Positions 1 to 13,300 are shown, counted from the first letter of the stretch. The stretch is DNA of 64,000 nt from Pomacea canaliculata (GCF_003073045.1 NC_037593.1:18342725-18406724), one strand, 5' to 3'. Program-made: numbers and translations. Notes: generated from the sequence alone by a model not told the origin.

Positions 1-712
1 GCGACTGGATTGCCTATACCCCACCTACTCTTCCCCCCCCCCCCCCGCGCGGACTCGAGTTGAGTCAACGCTTTCCCACTGCCAGCGCCTCGAGTTGGCT
101 GTCCATAGGGTACAACGTCTATGATGGCACTGAGTGGTGATAGATCTAATAGTGGTGAGTGCTAATCAGTGGATTTTTGAAAGACAAGTACTAGTGAGGC
201 TGGAACACACACAGTTACAACCTCTACTATGCTCATATAAGCAAGCACGTACGGTCACAGTCACGTCCAAGCACAAACCAAACAAAACGATATGACTACT
301 CTTCATCTTTAATTTCACAAGGGCATGGCAGGAGGAATGTGGAGCTTAACTTTCTCCTTCTGTCGTAGTTACCTCATCTAATGCTTCAGTCTTTCATTTC
401 TGCTGGATAGAGAGAGTTCTCTCCCCTTCTTCCTTTTTGTCTGTGTGTGTGTGTGGGGGGGGGTCAGGGGGGATGGGTTTGCAGGCAAGCTGACATAAAC
501 ACACGTATTTTAATCTCGGTATAAGCACTCACATGCACTCCCCTTGGCACACGCGCGCGCATGCGCTGTCAAGCATCCACGTTCACACGTCTAACACAGT
601 CTCCCTATCCACACTTCTAGCAATCTCTTTGTACCAATTAATTTGGAGATCAAACCACGCCAGATGTCAGCATGTACATTTCCAGTTGAAGCTGATTCAA
701 GCGTGTACAGAG
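1..712. other. Flank with simple repeats
   Basis: Contains a poly-C run (32-46), a GT repeat followed by nine or ten G (441-463), and no exon I can support. It may be 3' UTR or flank of the Ig receptor gene. Confidence 0.5.
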
Positions 713-781
713 TTAAATCTCGGTAAAAGATTGGTCAAGAATGTCTTTCTTTGGGTCCAGTCGATGTTTTAGCTCCTCCTT
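713..781 (-). CDS. Candidate cytoplasmic C-terminal exon
   Basis: A long pyrimidine run and a GAG acceptor precede a stretch that reads KEELKHRLDPKKDILDQSFT, then EI and a stop, if entered in phase 0. Joined directly to exon 12 (phase 1) the same exon gives only about 15 residues ending KERHS. The first reading looks more like a receptor tail but needs one more small exon, which I could not identify. Short alternatives near 1045-1112 also exist. No FIGQY ankyrin-binding motif is visible. Low confidence. Confidence 0.22.
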   Translation of the reverse strand, partial: KEELKHRLDPKKDILDQSFTEI

Positions 782-1230
782 CTCGAATGAAAAGGGGGGG
801 GGGGGGAACACGCATTTAAACAGAAAACAGAAGCGTTGAAACAAACTTTTCTGAGGGTCCTGGCAGTGGTTAAATATTCAGTCGGGTGTTTGTGTGTGTG
901 TGTGTGAGAGAGAGAGAGAAAATGCACACGTGTGTTTAAGCTAGATTTCATGTACAACGCTTGGCTTAGGTCCCAGTAAGACCCAGTTTCGCGGATTTCA
1001 TGTTCACCATTTTAACCGACAATAACTAACTGGCTCTGTAAAATTCAAGAAACGCAACCGATATACTGTAATCCGGCAAATTGCTATTAGTGCGTATAAT
1101 CAGAAGACGCTAACCTGACTTCCGGAAACACAAAAAGATCATGACCAGACAGAAGAAGAGGCGAACGAGAAGGAAGAGAGAAAGAGACAACAATGAACAG
1201 GAGGAAGAGCCAGGGACAGATAATCCTTAC
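782..1230 (-). other. Possible last intron(s) of receptor gene
   Basis: Non-coding as far as I can see. It has a poly-G run at 796-806 and a TG/GA microsatellite at 889-919. Weak candidate tail exons near 1045-1112 are not preferred. Confidence 0.4.
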
Positions 1231-1359
1231 GGAAGTAAGCCTGACGAGGGAAGTTGTAGTGGACCATGAGGAAGATGACGACCCCAACGATGATCAATAT
1301 AAGGATGACAAAGACGATACCGAGCCACCACAGATGGATGGCTGCCTGCTGCACGGGCT
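1231..1359 (-). CDS. Exon 12 (transmembrane helix and start of cytoplasmic tail)
   Basis: A 129-base exon, phase 1 on both sides, with acceptor CATAAGCAG and donor GTAAGG. It reads PVQQAAIHLWWLGIVFVILI, then LIIVGVVIFLMVHYNFPRQA and YF. About 24 hydrophobic residues are followed by histidine and arginine, giving a type I orientation. The donor is chosen on phase and consensus; read-through would instead add a cysteine/serine-rich tail ending near 1142. Confidence 0.78.
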
Positions 1360-4300
1360 CTGCTTATGGGGGGAAATACAAAGCATATATTTTCTGATAA
1401 AAACTTATTTTTAGAATAGTATGTGGCAATATTTGTAAATTATTTACGAGTCAGACTGTCCGGAAAAGTTATCTATTTAGCAAAGACATTTGCGCGGACA
1501 CACACACACACACACGTATAAATACAATGGGTGTATGCATGGACCCCTGTGGGACCCCGGGGTATGCTTGCCTAGCAAGCATTGCAAGAATAGGGTCCCT
1601 GCCATCCAGCCAGGCATGTCGTAAGAGGCGACTAAGGTGGACACCTCACCTAGAGGTAAAATAGGTTGTGGTAGGGCTAACAACCCCACCATGTAAAAAA
1701 AATCCTGTTACAGAAACTAAAACCAGAGAACTCGTCACAGATGGCGAAGGTAATGAAGCACACCAGGAGACTGGACTAATGACGGACGACAGCCAAACCC
1801 GAAAGGGAGCTGGCGCCCCGACAGCGGATTTACTGAAGCCGAGGCAGAAGTTGAGGGTGGGGTGCTGGAACGTCCAGACCTTGTACCAGACTGGCAGGAT
1901 GCTCCAATTAGTCAAGGAGTTTGACAACTACAACTTGGACATCCTGGGAGTCAGTGAGGTCAGATGGACCGGCACGGGAAAGAGGAGACTAGCGTCAGGA
2001 CATACCATCTTGTTCTCAGGAAGATCAGACGCTCAGCACTCTGAAGGAGTAGCTCTACTCCTCAACAAGAAAACGGAAAAGGCACTGCTGGAATGGAAGC
2101 CTTATGGACCCAGGCTTTTGAGAGCAAGATTCCATTCCAAGTACACCAAGCTGACAGTGCTAGCCTGCTATGCACCAACAAATGACTCTGAGGCAGAAGA
2201 CAAGGATGCTTTTTACGATCAGCTCCAGGCAGCCTCAGAAAGCGTTCGTTCCAGCCCACGACATGTTGCTCATCATCGGCGATCTCAATGCCAAGGTGGG
2301 AAGTGACAACACCTGCAGGGAGCATGTCATGGGCAAACATGGAATCGGAAGCATCAATGACAACGGAGAGAGACTGGCAGACTTTTGTGAAGAAAACAAC
2401 CTACTGATTGGAGGCACACTCTTCCCACACAAAGACATCCACAAGGCAACATGGACATCACCAGATGGGATCACAAAGAACCAGATAGACCATGTCATCA
2501 TCAACCGAAAATGGAGGAGCTCACTTCAAGATGTTAGAGCCTACAGAGGAGCAGACATTGCCAGTGACCACACTCTTGTGATAGCCACAGTTTCTCTGAA
2601 GCTGCGTCGATCACGAGGAAAACAGGCACGTCAGAGAGTGGACTCCGGCAAACTAAAAAATCCAGCCACCGAAAGGGCCTTTGCTATGGAAGTAAAGAAC
2701 AGGTTCCAGGCACTAGGAGACCAACAAGAGATGACCTTAGACGACTTCAATCGAGTCTTACAGGAATCAGGGAGAGAAAATACTGGCTTCCAACGGAAAA
2801 AGAAAGAACAGTGGATCAGAGAAGAGACATGGAAGAAGATAGAAGAGAGAAAGTCAGCCAAACAAAGAATCAACAGCACCAGATCTGAACGCCTGAAGGA
2901 ACAACACAGACAAAGATATGCAAAACTAAACAAAGAGGTAAAGAGGATGGCAAGAACCGACAAAAGATATCACATAGAGAAACTGGCAGATGAAGCAGAA
3001 AATGCAGCAAGTAAAAATGACCTGAAGACACTGTACAAGATAAACAAACAGCTAAACAACGGGTTTAAGAACAGTGATGTGCCAGTGAAAGACGTGAACG
3101 GTAATGTCGTCGAGGGAGAGGCAGGAAAACTACAGCGCTGGAAGGAACATTTTGAGTCGGTTCTGAACAGACCAGATCCCCCTCAGCTTGCAGACATCCA
3201 GCCAGCAGCTATAGACCTTGACATCTGCACAGACCCACCAAGCCTGGAAGAAGTGACAGCAGCAGTCAAGACAATGAAGAGCGGCAAAGCACCAGGGGCA
3301 GATGGAATAACAGCAGAGATGTTGCAAGCAGACGTGAATGTGACAGCTCCCAAGCTGACTGAAATCTTCAGGCAAATTTGGGAATCAGGGCAGGTCCCTG
3401 TTGCGTGGAAGACAGGGCTCATCTTCAAGTTACCCAAGAAAGGAGATCTTGGAGACTGCAATAATTGGAGGGCATAACACTTCTTTCCCTCACCAGCAAG
3501 GTCTTCAGCAAGATTGTTTTGTCAAGACTGACGGCAACTCTTGAGAAAGACCTCCGACCACAGCAAGCAGGATTTCGCCCTGGGCGATCCTGCTCCGAAC
3601 ACATCTTCATTCTGCGACAGATTCTGGAGCAGTGCAACGAGTGAACACACCGCTGTACATCAATTTCATCGACCTGGAGAAGGCTTTTGACAGCATCCAC
3701 GCGAGTCCTTATGGAAGATCCTGAGGCATTACGGAGTCCCTGCAAAACTTGTTCAGGTCATTGCAATGCTGTACAGCGATTTCAAATCCCAGGTTGTCTG
3801 TGACACGGAGCTCACAGACCCCTTCAACGTCAGTACCGGGGTGAAGCAGGGCTGCATTCTGTCGCCGTTCCTCTTCATCCTGGCCATGGACTGGATCATG
3901 AAGACTTCCACGACAGCGAGAGGAGAGGGCTCAGATGGACCATGACTATGACAGCAACAACAGCACTGGAAGACTTGGACTTTGCTGATGACATTGCCCT
4001 GCTGTCACACCGCCACCAAGACATGCAGGAAAAAACAAAGGCCTTCTCAGAAACAGCTGGAAACCTTGGCTTGAAGGTCAGCACAAAAAAGACTAACAGT
4101 ATGAGAGTGAACGCCAGAGTCCAAGACAGCATCAAAACTAAATGGAGAAGAGATGAGGAAGTTGACAGTTTCACCTATCTTGGGTCCAAAATGTCAAACA
4201 CTGGGATGCGGAGGTGGAGATTCGAGCCCGACTGGCGAAAGCCAGTCAGGCCTTTGCCTCACTCAGGAGCACATGGAAGGCAAAAAACATCAGCCAGAAG

Positions 4301-7300
4301 ATCAAGCTGAGAATCTTCAAGTCAAATGTGATCAGCACCCTCCTTTACGGATCAGAATCTTGGAAGATGACCAAAACCATCAGTAACAAGCTTGACGTCT
4401 TCCAAAACAGATGCCTCAGGCGCATACTTAACATCTTTTGGCCAAACACCATCACCAACGAAGAACTCCACCGAAGAAGTGAAACCGAGTCCATCACCAC
4501 GCAGGTTCAACGAAGGCGTTGGCGATGGATTGGACATGTGCTCCGCCAGCAGACAGCAGACCTTTCCAGAGTCGCCCTACGATGGACTCCAGACGGCCGA
4601 AGAAAAACGAGGCCGCCCAAAGGAAACTTGGAGAAGAACAGTGGAAAGGAGATGAAAGGAAAGGGCTGGACATGGGGTCACCTAGAGCGTGTTTCAGCCG
4701 ATCGACATCGGTGGCGGACTCTGGTTGAGGCCTTATGTGCAACCTGATGCACAAAGAGGAATAGATAGATAGATAGTATGCATGGGCCCTCACCAGGCGA
4801 TAGATAAACGATGACGTCGACCATCAGCGGGTCCTCGTAGACGCGGTGGTAGACGATGCAGCGGTAGGTCCCCAGGGCCTTCAGTACGTCGTCGGTGGTG
4901 TTGGCGTCGATGCGAAGTCGGGCGGACTCGCCGTACACACTGTAGCTGAAGGGAGGCTGCTGCAGCTGCGTCTCCGTGAGGTTCGTGCCGTTGAGCTGCC
5001 ACGCGAACTGATGAGGGCAGCAGGGGTCAGAGGTCGCCACCACACTGAGCTCTACCGGCTGGCCTGTCTTGATGGCCACGGTCCGATTCGGTTTGAATTT
5101 TATCGTCATCGGCTCTGAGGAAGAGGAAGAATAAAAGAAGAGGGGAAAGATTTCGTGGAAGTCTAATGAAATATAATTTGATTAAAAGTAAAGTTATTGC
5201 ACCATCAAGGAGAAAAATAAATTACTGGATAAGGATAAGTGGTGTTCAATCGTCCCCTCTGCCTTGCATGAAGCATGAAGGAAAGGTAGCCTGTGTTAAA
5301 TATCTGTCATAAAGACCTGTCGAAATGAGATTGTCTACTGATAGCTGAGTCAGTGAACAGTTCCCAGAACTTCTTGTCTCCAAGACTACACTGAACGCAC
5401 GTCTTCCACCTAATGTTTGTCTCATTTCCATTTCTACGTCTGCATCCTTCACAGTGTTGGTCTCTCGGTCTGTTTCAAGGGTGTTGACCTTTTAAAGGTG
5501 CGGTTGTCGAGAAACTGGTCTCGTCCTGTGACATATTCGGTGTTGGTCTTGTTCTGTCTTAATAAAAGGCGTGGGTGGGATGTAAGAATAAAAACGTGTG
5601 CAGAGAAAAGAAGAATGAAGAATGAGACAATGATAATCTGAGAGACATTATGATAATACGTTGACCAGAGCTCCATTTGCTTCCACACTTACCGATGACT
5701 TTGAGGTACCCGTCCCAGAAGGCGTAACCTCGCTGATTCGTGACGTTGCACTGAATACCCCGGGTGCTGTTGTCAGTCAACCCACGAAAAGTAACCCTTT
5801 TCTTGTCGGGGCTAAGCGTGTACTCACTGGGGTGGACTTCTGTTTGGAATGAAGATGAATTAATGAATTAATGTCAACCACGATTATGACAATGAGGATG
5901 ACGGAGAAAAATACAAGATGACATTCTTTATCGTAAGTGGTATCATCCAGATGAGGTTTAAAGTGCTTACTCTACTTCTCTTATTTCTTTATTTTTTCTA
6001 TTCAATAAGCACAATATTTAACGTTATATTAACTATTATACCACAGGCTTTCAATTCAAAGACACTTTTCATTCTTAAAAACATTCATTCAGTATAGAAG
6101 GAGAAATAAAGGTAGACGTGGAGGTAGGACTTCTCTTTTTATACAATTAACGTTTAAACTATTTCTTTTTTGTACTGTTAACATACAGCTCACACTCACA
6201 AACTGTCACAAACTACCTTCACCGCATTCTCTCTCACACACACAGCGCATGAGCAAACATACCCATCCACACAAGCACACGCACACACACTCATCCATAC
6301 ACATACGTAAGCACACACTGACACACACACGCATGCACTTACATTCATCCACACACATACTTAAGTATACACACACACACTTACCTAATTCAAGTGGTCG
6401 TCCGTTGATGAACCACCTCGGGGGAGGTAACGGGAACTCTCCAGGTGCCTCCTTAGCGTCACAAACGAAAGTAGCGTCCCCTCCTCTCGATGCCAGCACG
6501 TTGGACTGGTTTCTGACGAACATGGGCGGGGCTGTCAGTACAAAGCAAGTTGTCCCATTATCTCCCTTGCCCCTCTGTCTGTAGTGGGGTGGATAGTCTA
6601 GTCACTCTAGTGATTACACCAGCGGCCTACCTACCCGAGAGAGCGCACACTGAGCGGTTCAATACCCGTCTGACGCTGCCAACTCCCTCAACAACGAATA
6701 GTGAAAAACTTGACCTCACCCTCCGTGCCTCGTCTAACATCACTGAGTGTAAGCACATCTTGTGTTATTGAAACCGGCATTTGTCTTACAAATAATAAAG
6801 AGAAAGATTACGTTTAATGTTTCCCCCCACCTTTCTCTCTTTCTTTCCTTTTTTTTCTCTCTCTCTCACAAACACATACAGGATGTAATTTCCCGATCAG
6901 CAGCTAATTAGCCTCATTCACAACATGAAACTGTTTGCCGTACATGTGACGTTGAGAAAGACAAATGCACCGTCGCCACCCTGACTGTTGTCAGCCTGAC
7001 ACCGGAAGCTGCCTTCATCCTCCGTGGTTACCGACTGGATGCGCAGCCTCCGGCCAAAGTCGGTGACGTTGGTCCTGCTGGAATTTCCTATCTCCCGGTT
7101 TGTCTTGTCAAACCACTTGAGAGTTGCATCAGGGCTGCATCAACGAGACATAAAAACAAACAAACTCGGTTTTATTTTGGATATACGATGCATTTTTCTA
7201 ACCACACATAAAATGAAAGCAAACAAGAAACGTTTTTGTAAACAGAGCAATGTTTACTACAACCAGTTTCCTCAAGATGCTAAACGAATATTTCTTTCTC

Positions 7301-10300
7301 CCCGTTCACACTTCTTTTCGGCTCGACACTACTTCAAGAACCTTCGTCCTTTCCTCCGCCACTCGGTTGTGTAGGATGACAGGACATCGATACAAAGGGT
7401 CAGAGGGTAGGGGATGTGCGTTAAGAATAAACGTCTAAACGTCTAAATCCACGAGAAAAGGCCAGAAGGTGAGATGATTGTTATCTTAAAAAAGATGAGG
7501 CGAGTGAAAGTGAGGTTTTCATCAAGAGCGCGCTCGTCATGCACGTGAGTTAATGAACTCGCCTGCTCCACCCTTCGCACGTGTTTCTCTAAATGTTGCC
7601 ACTTACTTCGCTGCAAAAATACACTCCATGATCGCTTCTTTGCCTACGTCCACCTCCAAGTACTTGGTAGAGCTCAGCAGCTTGGGAGGCGACTGTTGGT
7701 TCTCACCTGTCATAGAAAAACATAATTGGAGGAAAGGACTCTCTCTCCCCTCTTTCTACTCTGTTTCTGTTTCGAGTCAGGGTTAGTTTTCTCGGTCCCT
7801 AGCAACATTTCCACCTCGAAACATCGTCTGTCCTAAGTCACTCTACCACCTACACAAACTGAATTGATATAATTACAGACGGTATGAACTGCATGCTACT
7901 AAACTAATTAATTAACTGAATGTTTACTTAGGGGTCAGATCTGACGAACAGCAAGATTGTGATGAGAGGCGCGATCATGAATTAACTAGAAAACCTTATT
8001 TTATATTATCTAGTAGCAACAATGTATTACAAAGAAATACTTTCGATAATTTCGACTAAAAACAACAAAAACTGTTTTTAAAGTATACTTCTTTCGTCAG
8101 ATATAGTCCTAAGGAAGTAAGTATCCCTAATGGTCATATCAATGAAAATATATAGCAGTCTGTTAAACAAAACAGTAGGAATTTCTCAGCAAGTGAAATG
8201 GGCAATAAAATTGTTAGCGAAAACTAAAATGGTAGAAAGTTATTGAAAGTGAAACTCGGTGATCATAGGACAGTGAGAGTATTCATGAGTCACAGACAGT
8301 GAGAGTATTCATGAGTCACAGACATTGAGAGTATTCATGAGCAGTATTTCACTTAGCTTACCTGACTGAAGTGGCTGGACCTTAAGGATGACCATCTTTC
8401 TTCCCAGGGTAATAGTCGACTGGTCCTTGGAGTTGACGGCACAAACATAGAAACGGTCTGCTTTATCGTCAGCCGCTTCGAGTCTAGTGATGTATAGTGT
8501 GCCTGGGAAACCCATGAATATATATAATTACAGACTAGTGATGTACAGTATACCTGGGACACGAATATACTATTTAATGTAGACTAGTAATGTACAGAGT
8601 CTCTCGGACACGTGGTTGTACCTGCTATTGCTCATGGTGAGGTACAAGCATTAATACATCACAGGAATTGCGCGCACACACACACTCACATACACACCAT
8701 TGACGTCCACGTAGATTCTTGAGTCTTTCTTGATCTGGCTGCCATCATTAATGGGCCTGTCCCTGATCTGTGTGTACCAGTCTATCGTTCCAGGAGGATC
8801 GAAGAACGGTTTGTAGAAACACGGAATGCTTATGCCCTGCCCCACTTTGCCAGTCAGATTCGCGGTTGCTAGGACATTGAAAGGACTTTCCACTGTGGCA
8901 AACACCCACACACACACACGCGTTAACAAAACAAGGATGCTTACCATAAACTTATAAAAATCTGTCACTCTTCTTTCGTAAGTTTTATATCGTGTATATT
9001 CTTTAAGTTGGCCTCTAATTTCCAGAGTGTGTGTGTGTGTGTTGGAAATGTCGAGACAGTGTCACTACATGTCTACATACATGTCTTTTATCTCCCTCAC
9101 CTATCGGTCGGACGTCGAGGACTTCTGACAAGGAGGTTCCATGCACGTTGGTGGCACTGCACTGGTAGTACCCTCGTTCTCTCTCACTCATTTGGTGGAT
9201 GAGTGCGGAGCCGTTAGGATACACCAAGAAGTAGGACTTGGGGGTGTCCGCTCCATTGAACGTCCATTGATAGCTGCAAGGAGACACAAGACGTCTGCCA
9301 TGACTGAGGTTAGAGTGGTCATTGCTGCAGATGCTACTTACAGAGATAAGCATGTTGTCTGCACTGCGGCACTGCCAGAAAGAAGAGTAGGCAAAGTGGT
9401 CATTGGAACACACTGGTTGTTGTTGTTATTGTTGTTGTTTTTGTCGTCGTCGTCGTTGTAGTTGTAGTTGTTTAAGGACGCAAAGAAATGTGTACTCAAA
9501 CTCTAAAAAAAACCTTTTTTGCTCATGGACGAACACATCTATATTCCAGAGCACAGTGGTTCTCAAAGTATTTCGGACCGCGGACCGCCAAGGCCTAAAA
9601 ATCACTCTGTAGTATGAATTTCAAATTTAAATGGATTCTAAAGGCAAAATAAAACTGCTTAGAATCGCGTAAAGAGTAGGATAAATTTGAATCTCGTCTA
9701 TTTATATGTGTGTTCATGTTGAAAACGTTGAAGGTTTGTAGTAGAATGTTGTGTTTAATAAGAGAAATGACACGGGACTCTTTTTTTGCTTCGATAAAAT
9801 CTCGTTTTCCGTCACGTGACCCTATGACGTGTGGTTTCCATAGTGAGAACCTTGCCTCGAGAATGTGCTGCACCCGATTGCCACGAAAAGAAGGGAAAAG
9901 ATTCAAAAGTTTCTTTTCATCAGTTTCCTAAAGACAAGGCGATACGAAACGAGTGGGTCATACCAATAGAAAGGCTCCATCGCAGTACGAAAAACCTTTG
10001 GGAGCCCAAAGAGTGGGACCTAATATGCTCCAAGCCATCTTGATTGTAGATTAGTTTGGATATCACTAATCTAACACAAAATCTTCCCAATGACCACAGA
10101 CACTTCATGTCAGAGACTGACGTCATAAGGAGACTGACGTCATAAGGAGACAAGTCTTCCATCTCGGGAAGCTATCGCGGTTACTCGGCGGAAGGACACA
10201 ATGGTCGATTTCACTGGATTTTTTCGATTTTTATAAACATCGGCAACCGAAATAGTGCTAATAGGTGGTAATTAAGTCAGAAACGAATCCTTTATTTCTC

Positions 10301-13300
10301 CTGTGTTGCTCTCGTGCTCTGTAATTGTAACTAAATATAGTTTTGAAACGTTTGACCGTCGCCACAGCCTTATCACAAGCCTTGAGTAACCCTTTAAATT
10401 GCCGCATTTGTTTCATTAAAATTCAAAATTAAATGTCCTTTTGTGACAGTAGTATAGTAATAAGCTGACATAAAACTACCTCGTTATTTGTAATTAAAAT
10501 GTTAATGCGAGTAATGCATCACTTTAAACATCACTTAATTTGCTGACATATGATGACTGTCAGCCGCGGACCACCTGACTTAGTGATCCGCGGACCACAC
10601 TTTGAGAACCACTGCCATAGCAGATACCCGTACATTATTATTCGTCAGTTAGTCGTCACGAAGAGAGAGAAAGAGGTACGCAGAGACAGACAGTGAGAAA
10701 GAGAAAGATGGACATCAGACGGGTCAGGCTGTGTCACTACGGACATAGCTTTCAGAAATCCTCAGAAACACAATCACATCAGCTTCCGAGCGTTCTGCAA
10801 GAGCCTGTTCCTCCCGCGCTTGACCGTACGGCCAGACCATTGCAGGCTCGAAGACTGGAGCAAAACCCTGGAATGGGTCTACTAGCGTCTAAGGACTCAC
10901 GTGGGAGCAGGAAAGCCGGTGGCGATGCAGGTCAGGACGACAGTGCTGCCTTTCTTGGCGTAGATCACGGTCCTCGTCCTGGGCGTCGTGACGTGCGGCG
11001 GCTCCCACAGGTGCAGGAGGCTGGGGTCGTCCAGCGTCACGTTGGGGTCCCACGCACTGCGCCTTGCGCGCAACGGTCCGGAACTACGCGAGCAGACGAC
11101 GACGGCATTGTCGTCTGAAAGTCAAAGGTCAGATAGAGTGTTTAGTAAACAAGGGGGCAGTCTGTTTCTGAAACTCTACGTTGAGTCAGGCCTGACGAGA
11201 GGGAGGGGCAGGAAGGGATGGTGTAGCCGGGTCCGCGGCTGTGGGGGAGGCCCGGCATTATTCGTACTTTTTGTTTAAATAAAAGTAAAACGAAGAAAAA
11301 AAGTAATAAAGCTATACTTCAAAGAACGCTATAAAGTACAGGCTTCACCACTACTAGAGTTACAGCTACCTACAATAATTACACCCAAATCTATGATGAC
11401 TGTGATATCACACATTAAGGAGAAGGATATAAACCTTGTATTGTCTTTATATTTCGTGTCTTTAATCTGTCTAGTTTTTCACGTCCACTGGGGACATTTT
11501 CCCAAATAGTTTGATTATTTTTGCTTCATTTGCCCTCATCACCTGACCACTCACGTGTACAATGTTCATCTCACGCAGAGTTGTACATCCTACCTGTGTA
11601 CACTGTTACTAACGTTTGCTGTCTGTATTAAGTTACTAAACAAAATGTATATTTTTTGTGGTCTTTGTTTGCTTATTTCTTAGTCTTCTTGATTTTTTTC
11701 AAGTTGAACTCGTGTTTACTATTGATAGCATCCCTGTGCTTTCATCCCAAGGGCAGACACAAAAAGGTTCGACAACAAAAGTCTTCGGGGTTCTCCAACT
11801 ATTCATGGTTTTATTGAATGTTCCTAGCAGTAATGTTATGTCAAAAGTAGTTTTGTTCCCATCGGGACTCTGATGCAAGTGTATTTGTACTGTTGTACTT
11901 GTTTGCCCTATCAGGCCAGCATCAAACAACTGCCAAAGCCTAGAGTATACTTACACACTGGCATAGTTTGTGAGAAGGAAGACAAATGTATAAATCTTTG
12001 GCTTTCTGAGAATAAGCATGTCCTGTTCTTGACATCCTTGTGCCATTGTCCTCATGTCAATTGGAAACAAGTTGTTTAACAGATCCTGGTAGTGATTACT
12101 TTATAGGTTGGAGATAGGTTTTGTAGTAGATGATCAGAAATACAGACTTGAATGAAAAGCAGTGGTGTGTGAAGGTGTGTGGATCACATTGTAGTATACA
12201 ACTGTGTGTTGAATGAAGGAAACACACAATACAATTTGTTCAGCTGAAATATGATTCTACTGACTACCAATTGTTTCTGTGGCATGCATTGTTATGATGT
12301 CACAAAAATAAACTGTTAATTAAAAAAGTATTCGGGGTTGTGAGAACTTTGAGAACTGTGCCAGCCGAAGCCTCGTCTGGATGAAACCAAGACCGTTATA
12401 ATTCTTCGATTCAAAAAAAAAAAAACAAACAAAAAAAAAACAAAAACAAAAACACCAATCTTTCAAAGTTATCAAGAAAGAACGAGACTTTCGTTTCTGT
12501 AACCAAAACTAAATGAAAAAAATGACTACAGCCGCACGAAAATAAGACGGGGAATCGTAGGGAAAGTTTACTCGTTGAGAAAAGTAGATTCCTTCCTACA
12601 TCGTGTTTACCAAACCAACAAAATCGTTTTGTACATTTCCATATTCACTGTCCCACAAGAAAATTTGTTTCTAGAATCTGTGTAATGATTCTTATATCCA
12701 CAGATGTTATTTTTATCTTTCCTTTCGCTCAGAGGTCTTATGAATATATTTTTTAAAATGTAACCCTAAAATGAATATGAAATAATTAACGGTAAATGAT
12801 TTCTTCTGAGAGTTTATGGCTTATATATATTATTCATATATATTAGACAAGTGTCTTGACACTTACCTTGAATGGAAAGGAGGAACAAGAAAATCAACCA
12901 CCACAGCTCCCTCCTGAAAAACGAACAGGTTTGAGGTACAGTCACACCCCGAATAAGCACGTACCCCATGTTTGACGGTGGGTCTATGATATTATAATGG
13001 AGCTGAACTGATACTTTGGTGACGGTGATCCCACCCGACTATAAGGCAGCTGGGCCTGGTGGTGCTTGCAGGCCTGACGAGAGGGGGGAACAGGGGGTCT
13101 GGTGTACCCGGGCCCGCGGCTGTCAAGGGGCCCGGCCTTGGTCAGTGGATTTTTTTTTCTTCTTCTCCTTTTCTTTTTCTTTTAACGATTACAAGTACAA
13201 GGGGCCCGGAGAGGTCGTCTGTCCCGGGGCCCGGGCTGGCTCTCGGCGGCTCTGGGTGCTTGTGGTGACGTGCAGGTGGTGTCAACACATCTACTGTACT

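Larger units (their letters stand above)
9554..10614 (+). mobile_element. hAT-family DNA transposon fossil with THAP fragment
   Basis: Starts CAGTGGTTCTCAAAGT and ends ACTTTGAGAACCACTG: matched terminal inverted repeats. Both ends also carry GCGGACC sequence. Flanking 8-bp target duplications are CCAGAGCA (9546-9553) and CCATAGCA (10615-10622), 7 of 8 identical. At 1061 bp it is an internal deletion product. It keeps a THAP zinc-finger frame at about 9852-10043. No transposase catalytic domain remains. It sits in the intron between the two Ig1 exons. Confidence 0.88.

Noticed and set aside
1141..1272. Plus-strand charged frame over the membrane exon (RRKRERDNNEQEEEP type)
   Set aside because: It lies opposite a splice-phase-consistent transmembrane exon and has no splice or domain support.
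1360..4793. Hidden FnIII exons between Ig5 and the membrane exon
   Set aside because: Almost all of the interval is the LINE; only about 190 bp is native intron.
11699..11929. Minus-strand frame inside the receptor gene's second intron
   Set aside because: No splice sites of matching phase and no Ig motif; skipping it keeps the exon chain perfect.
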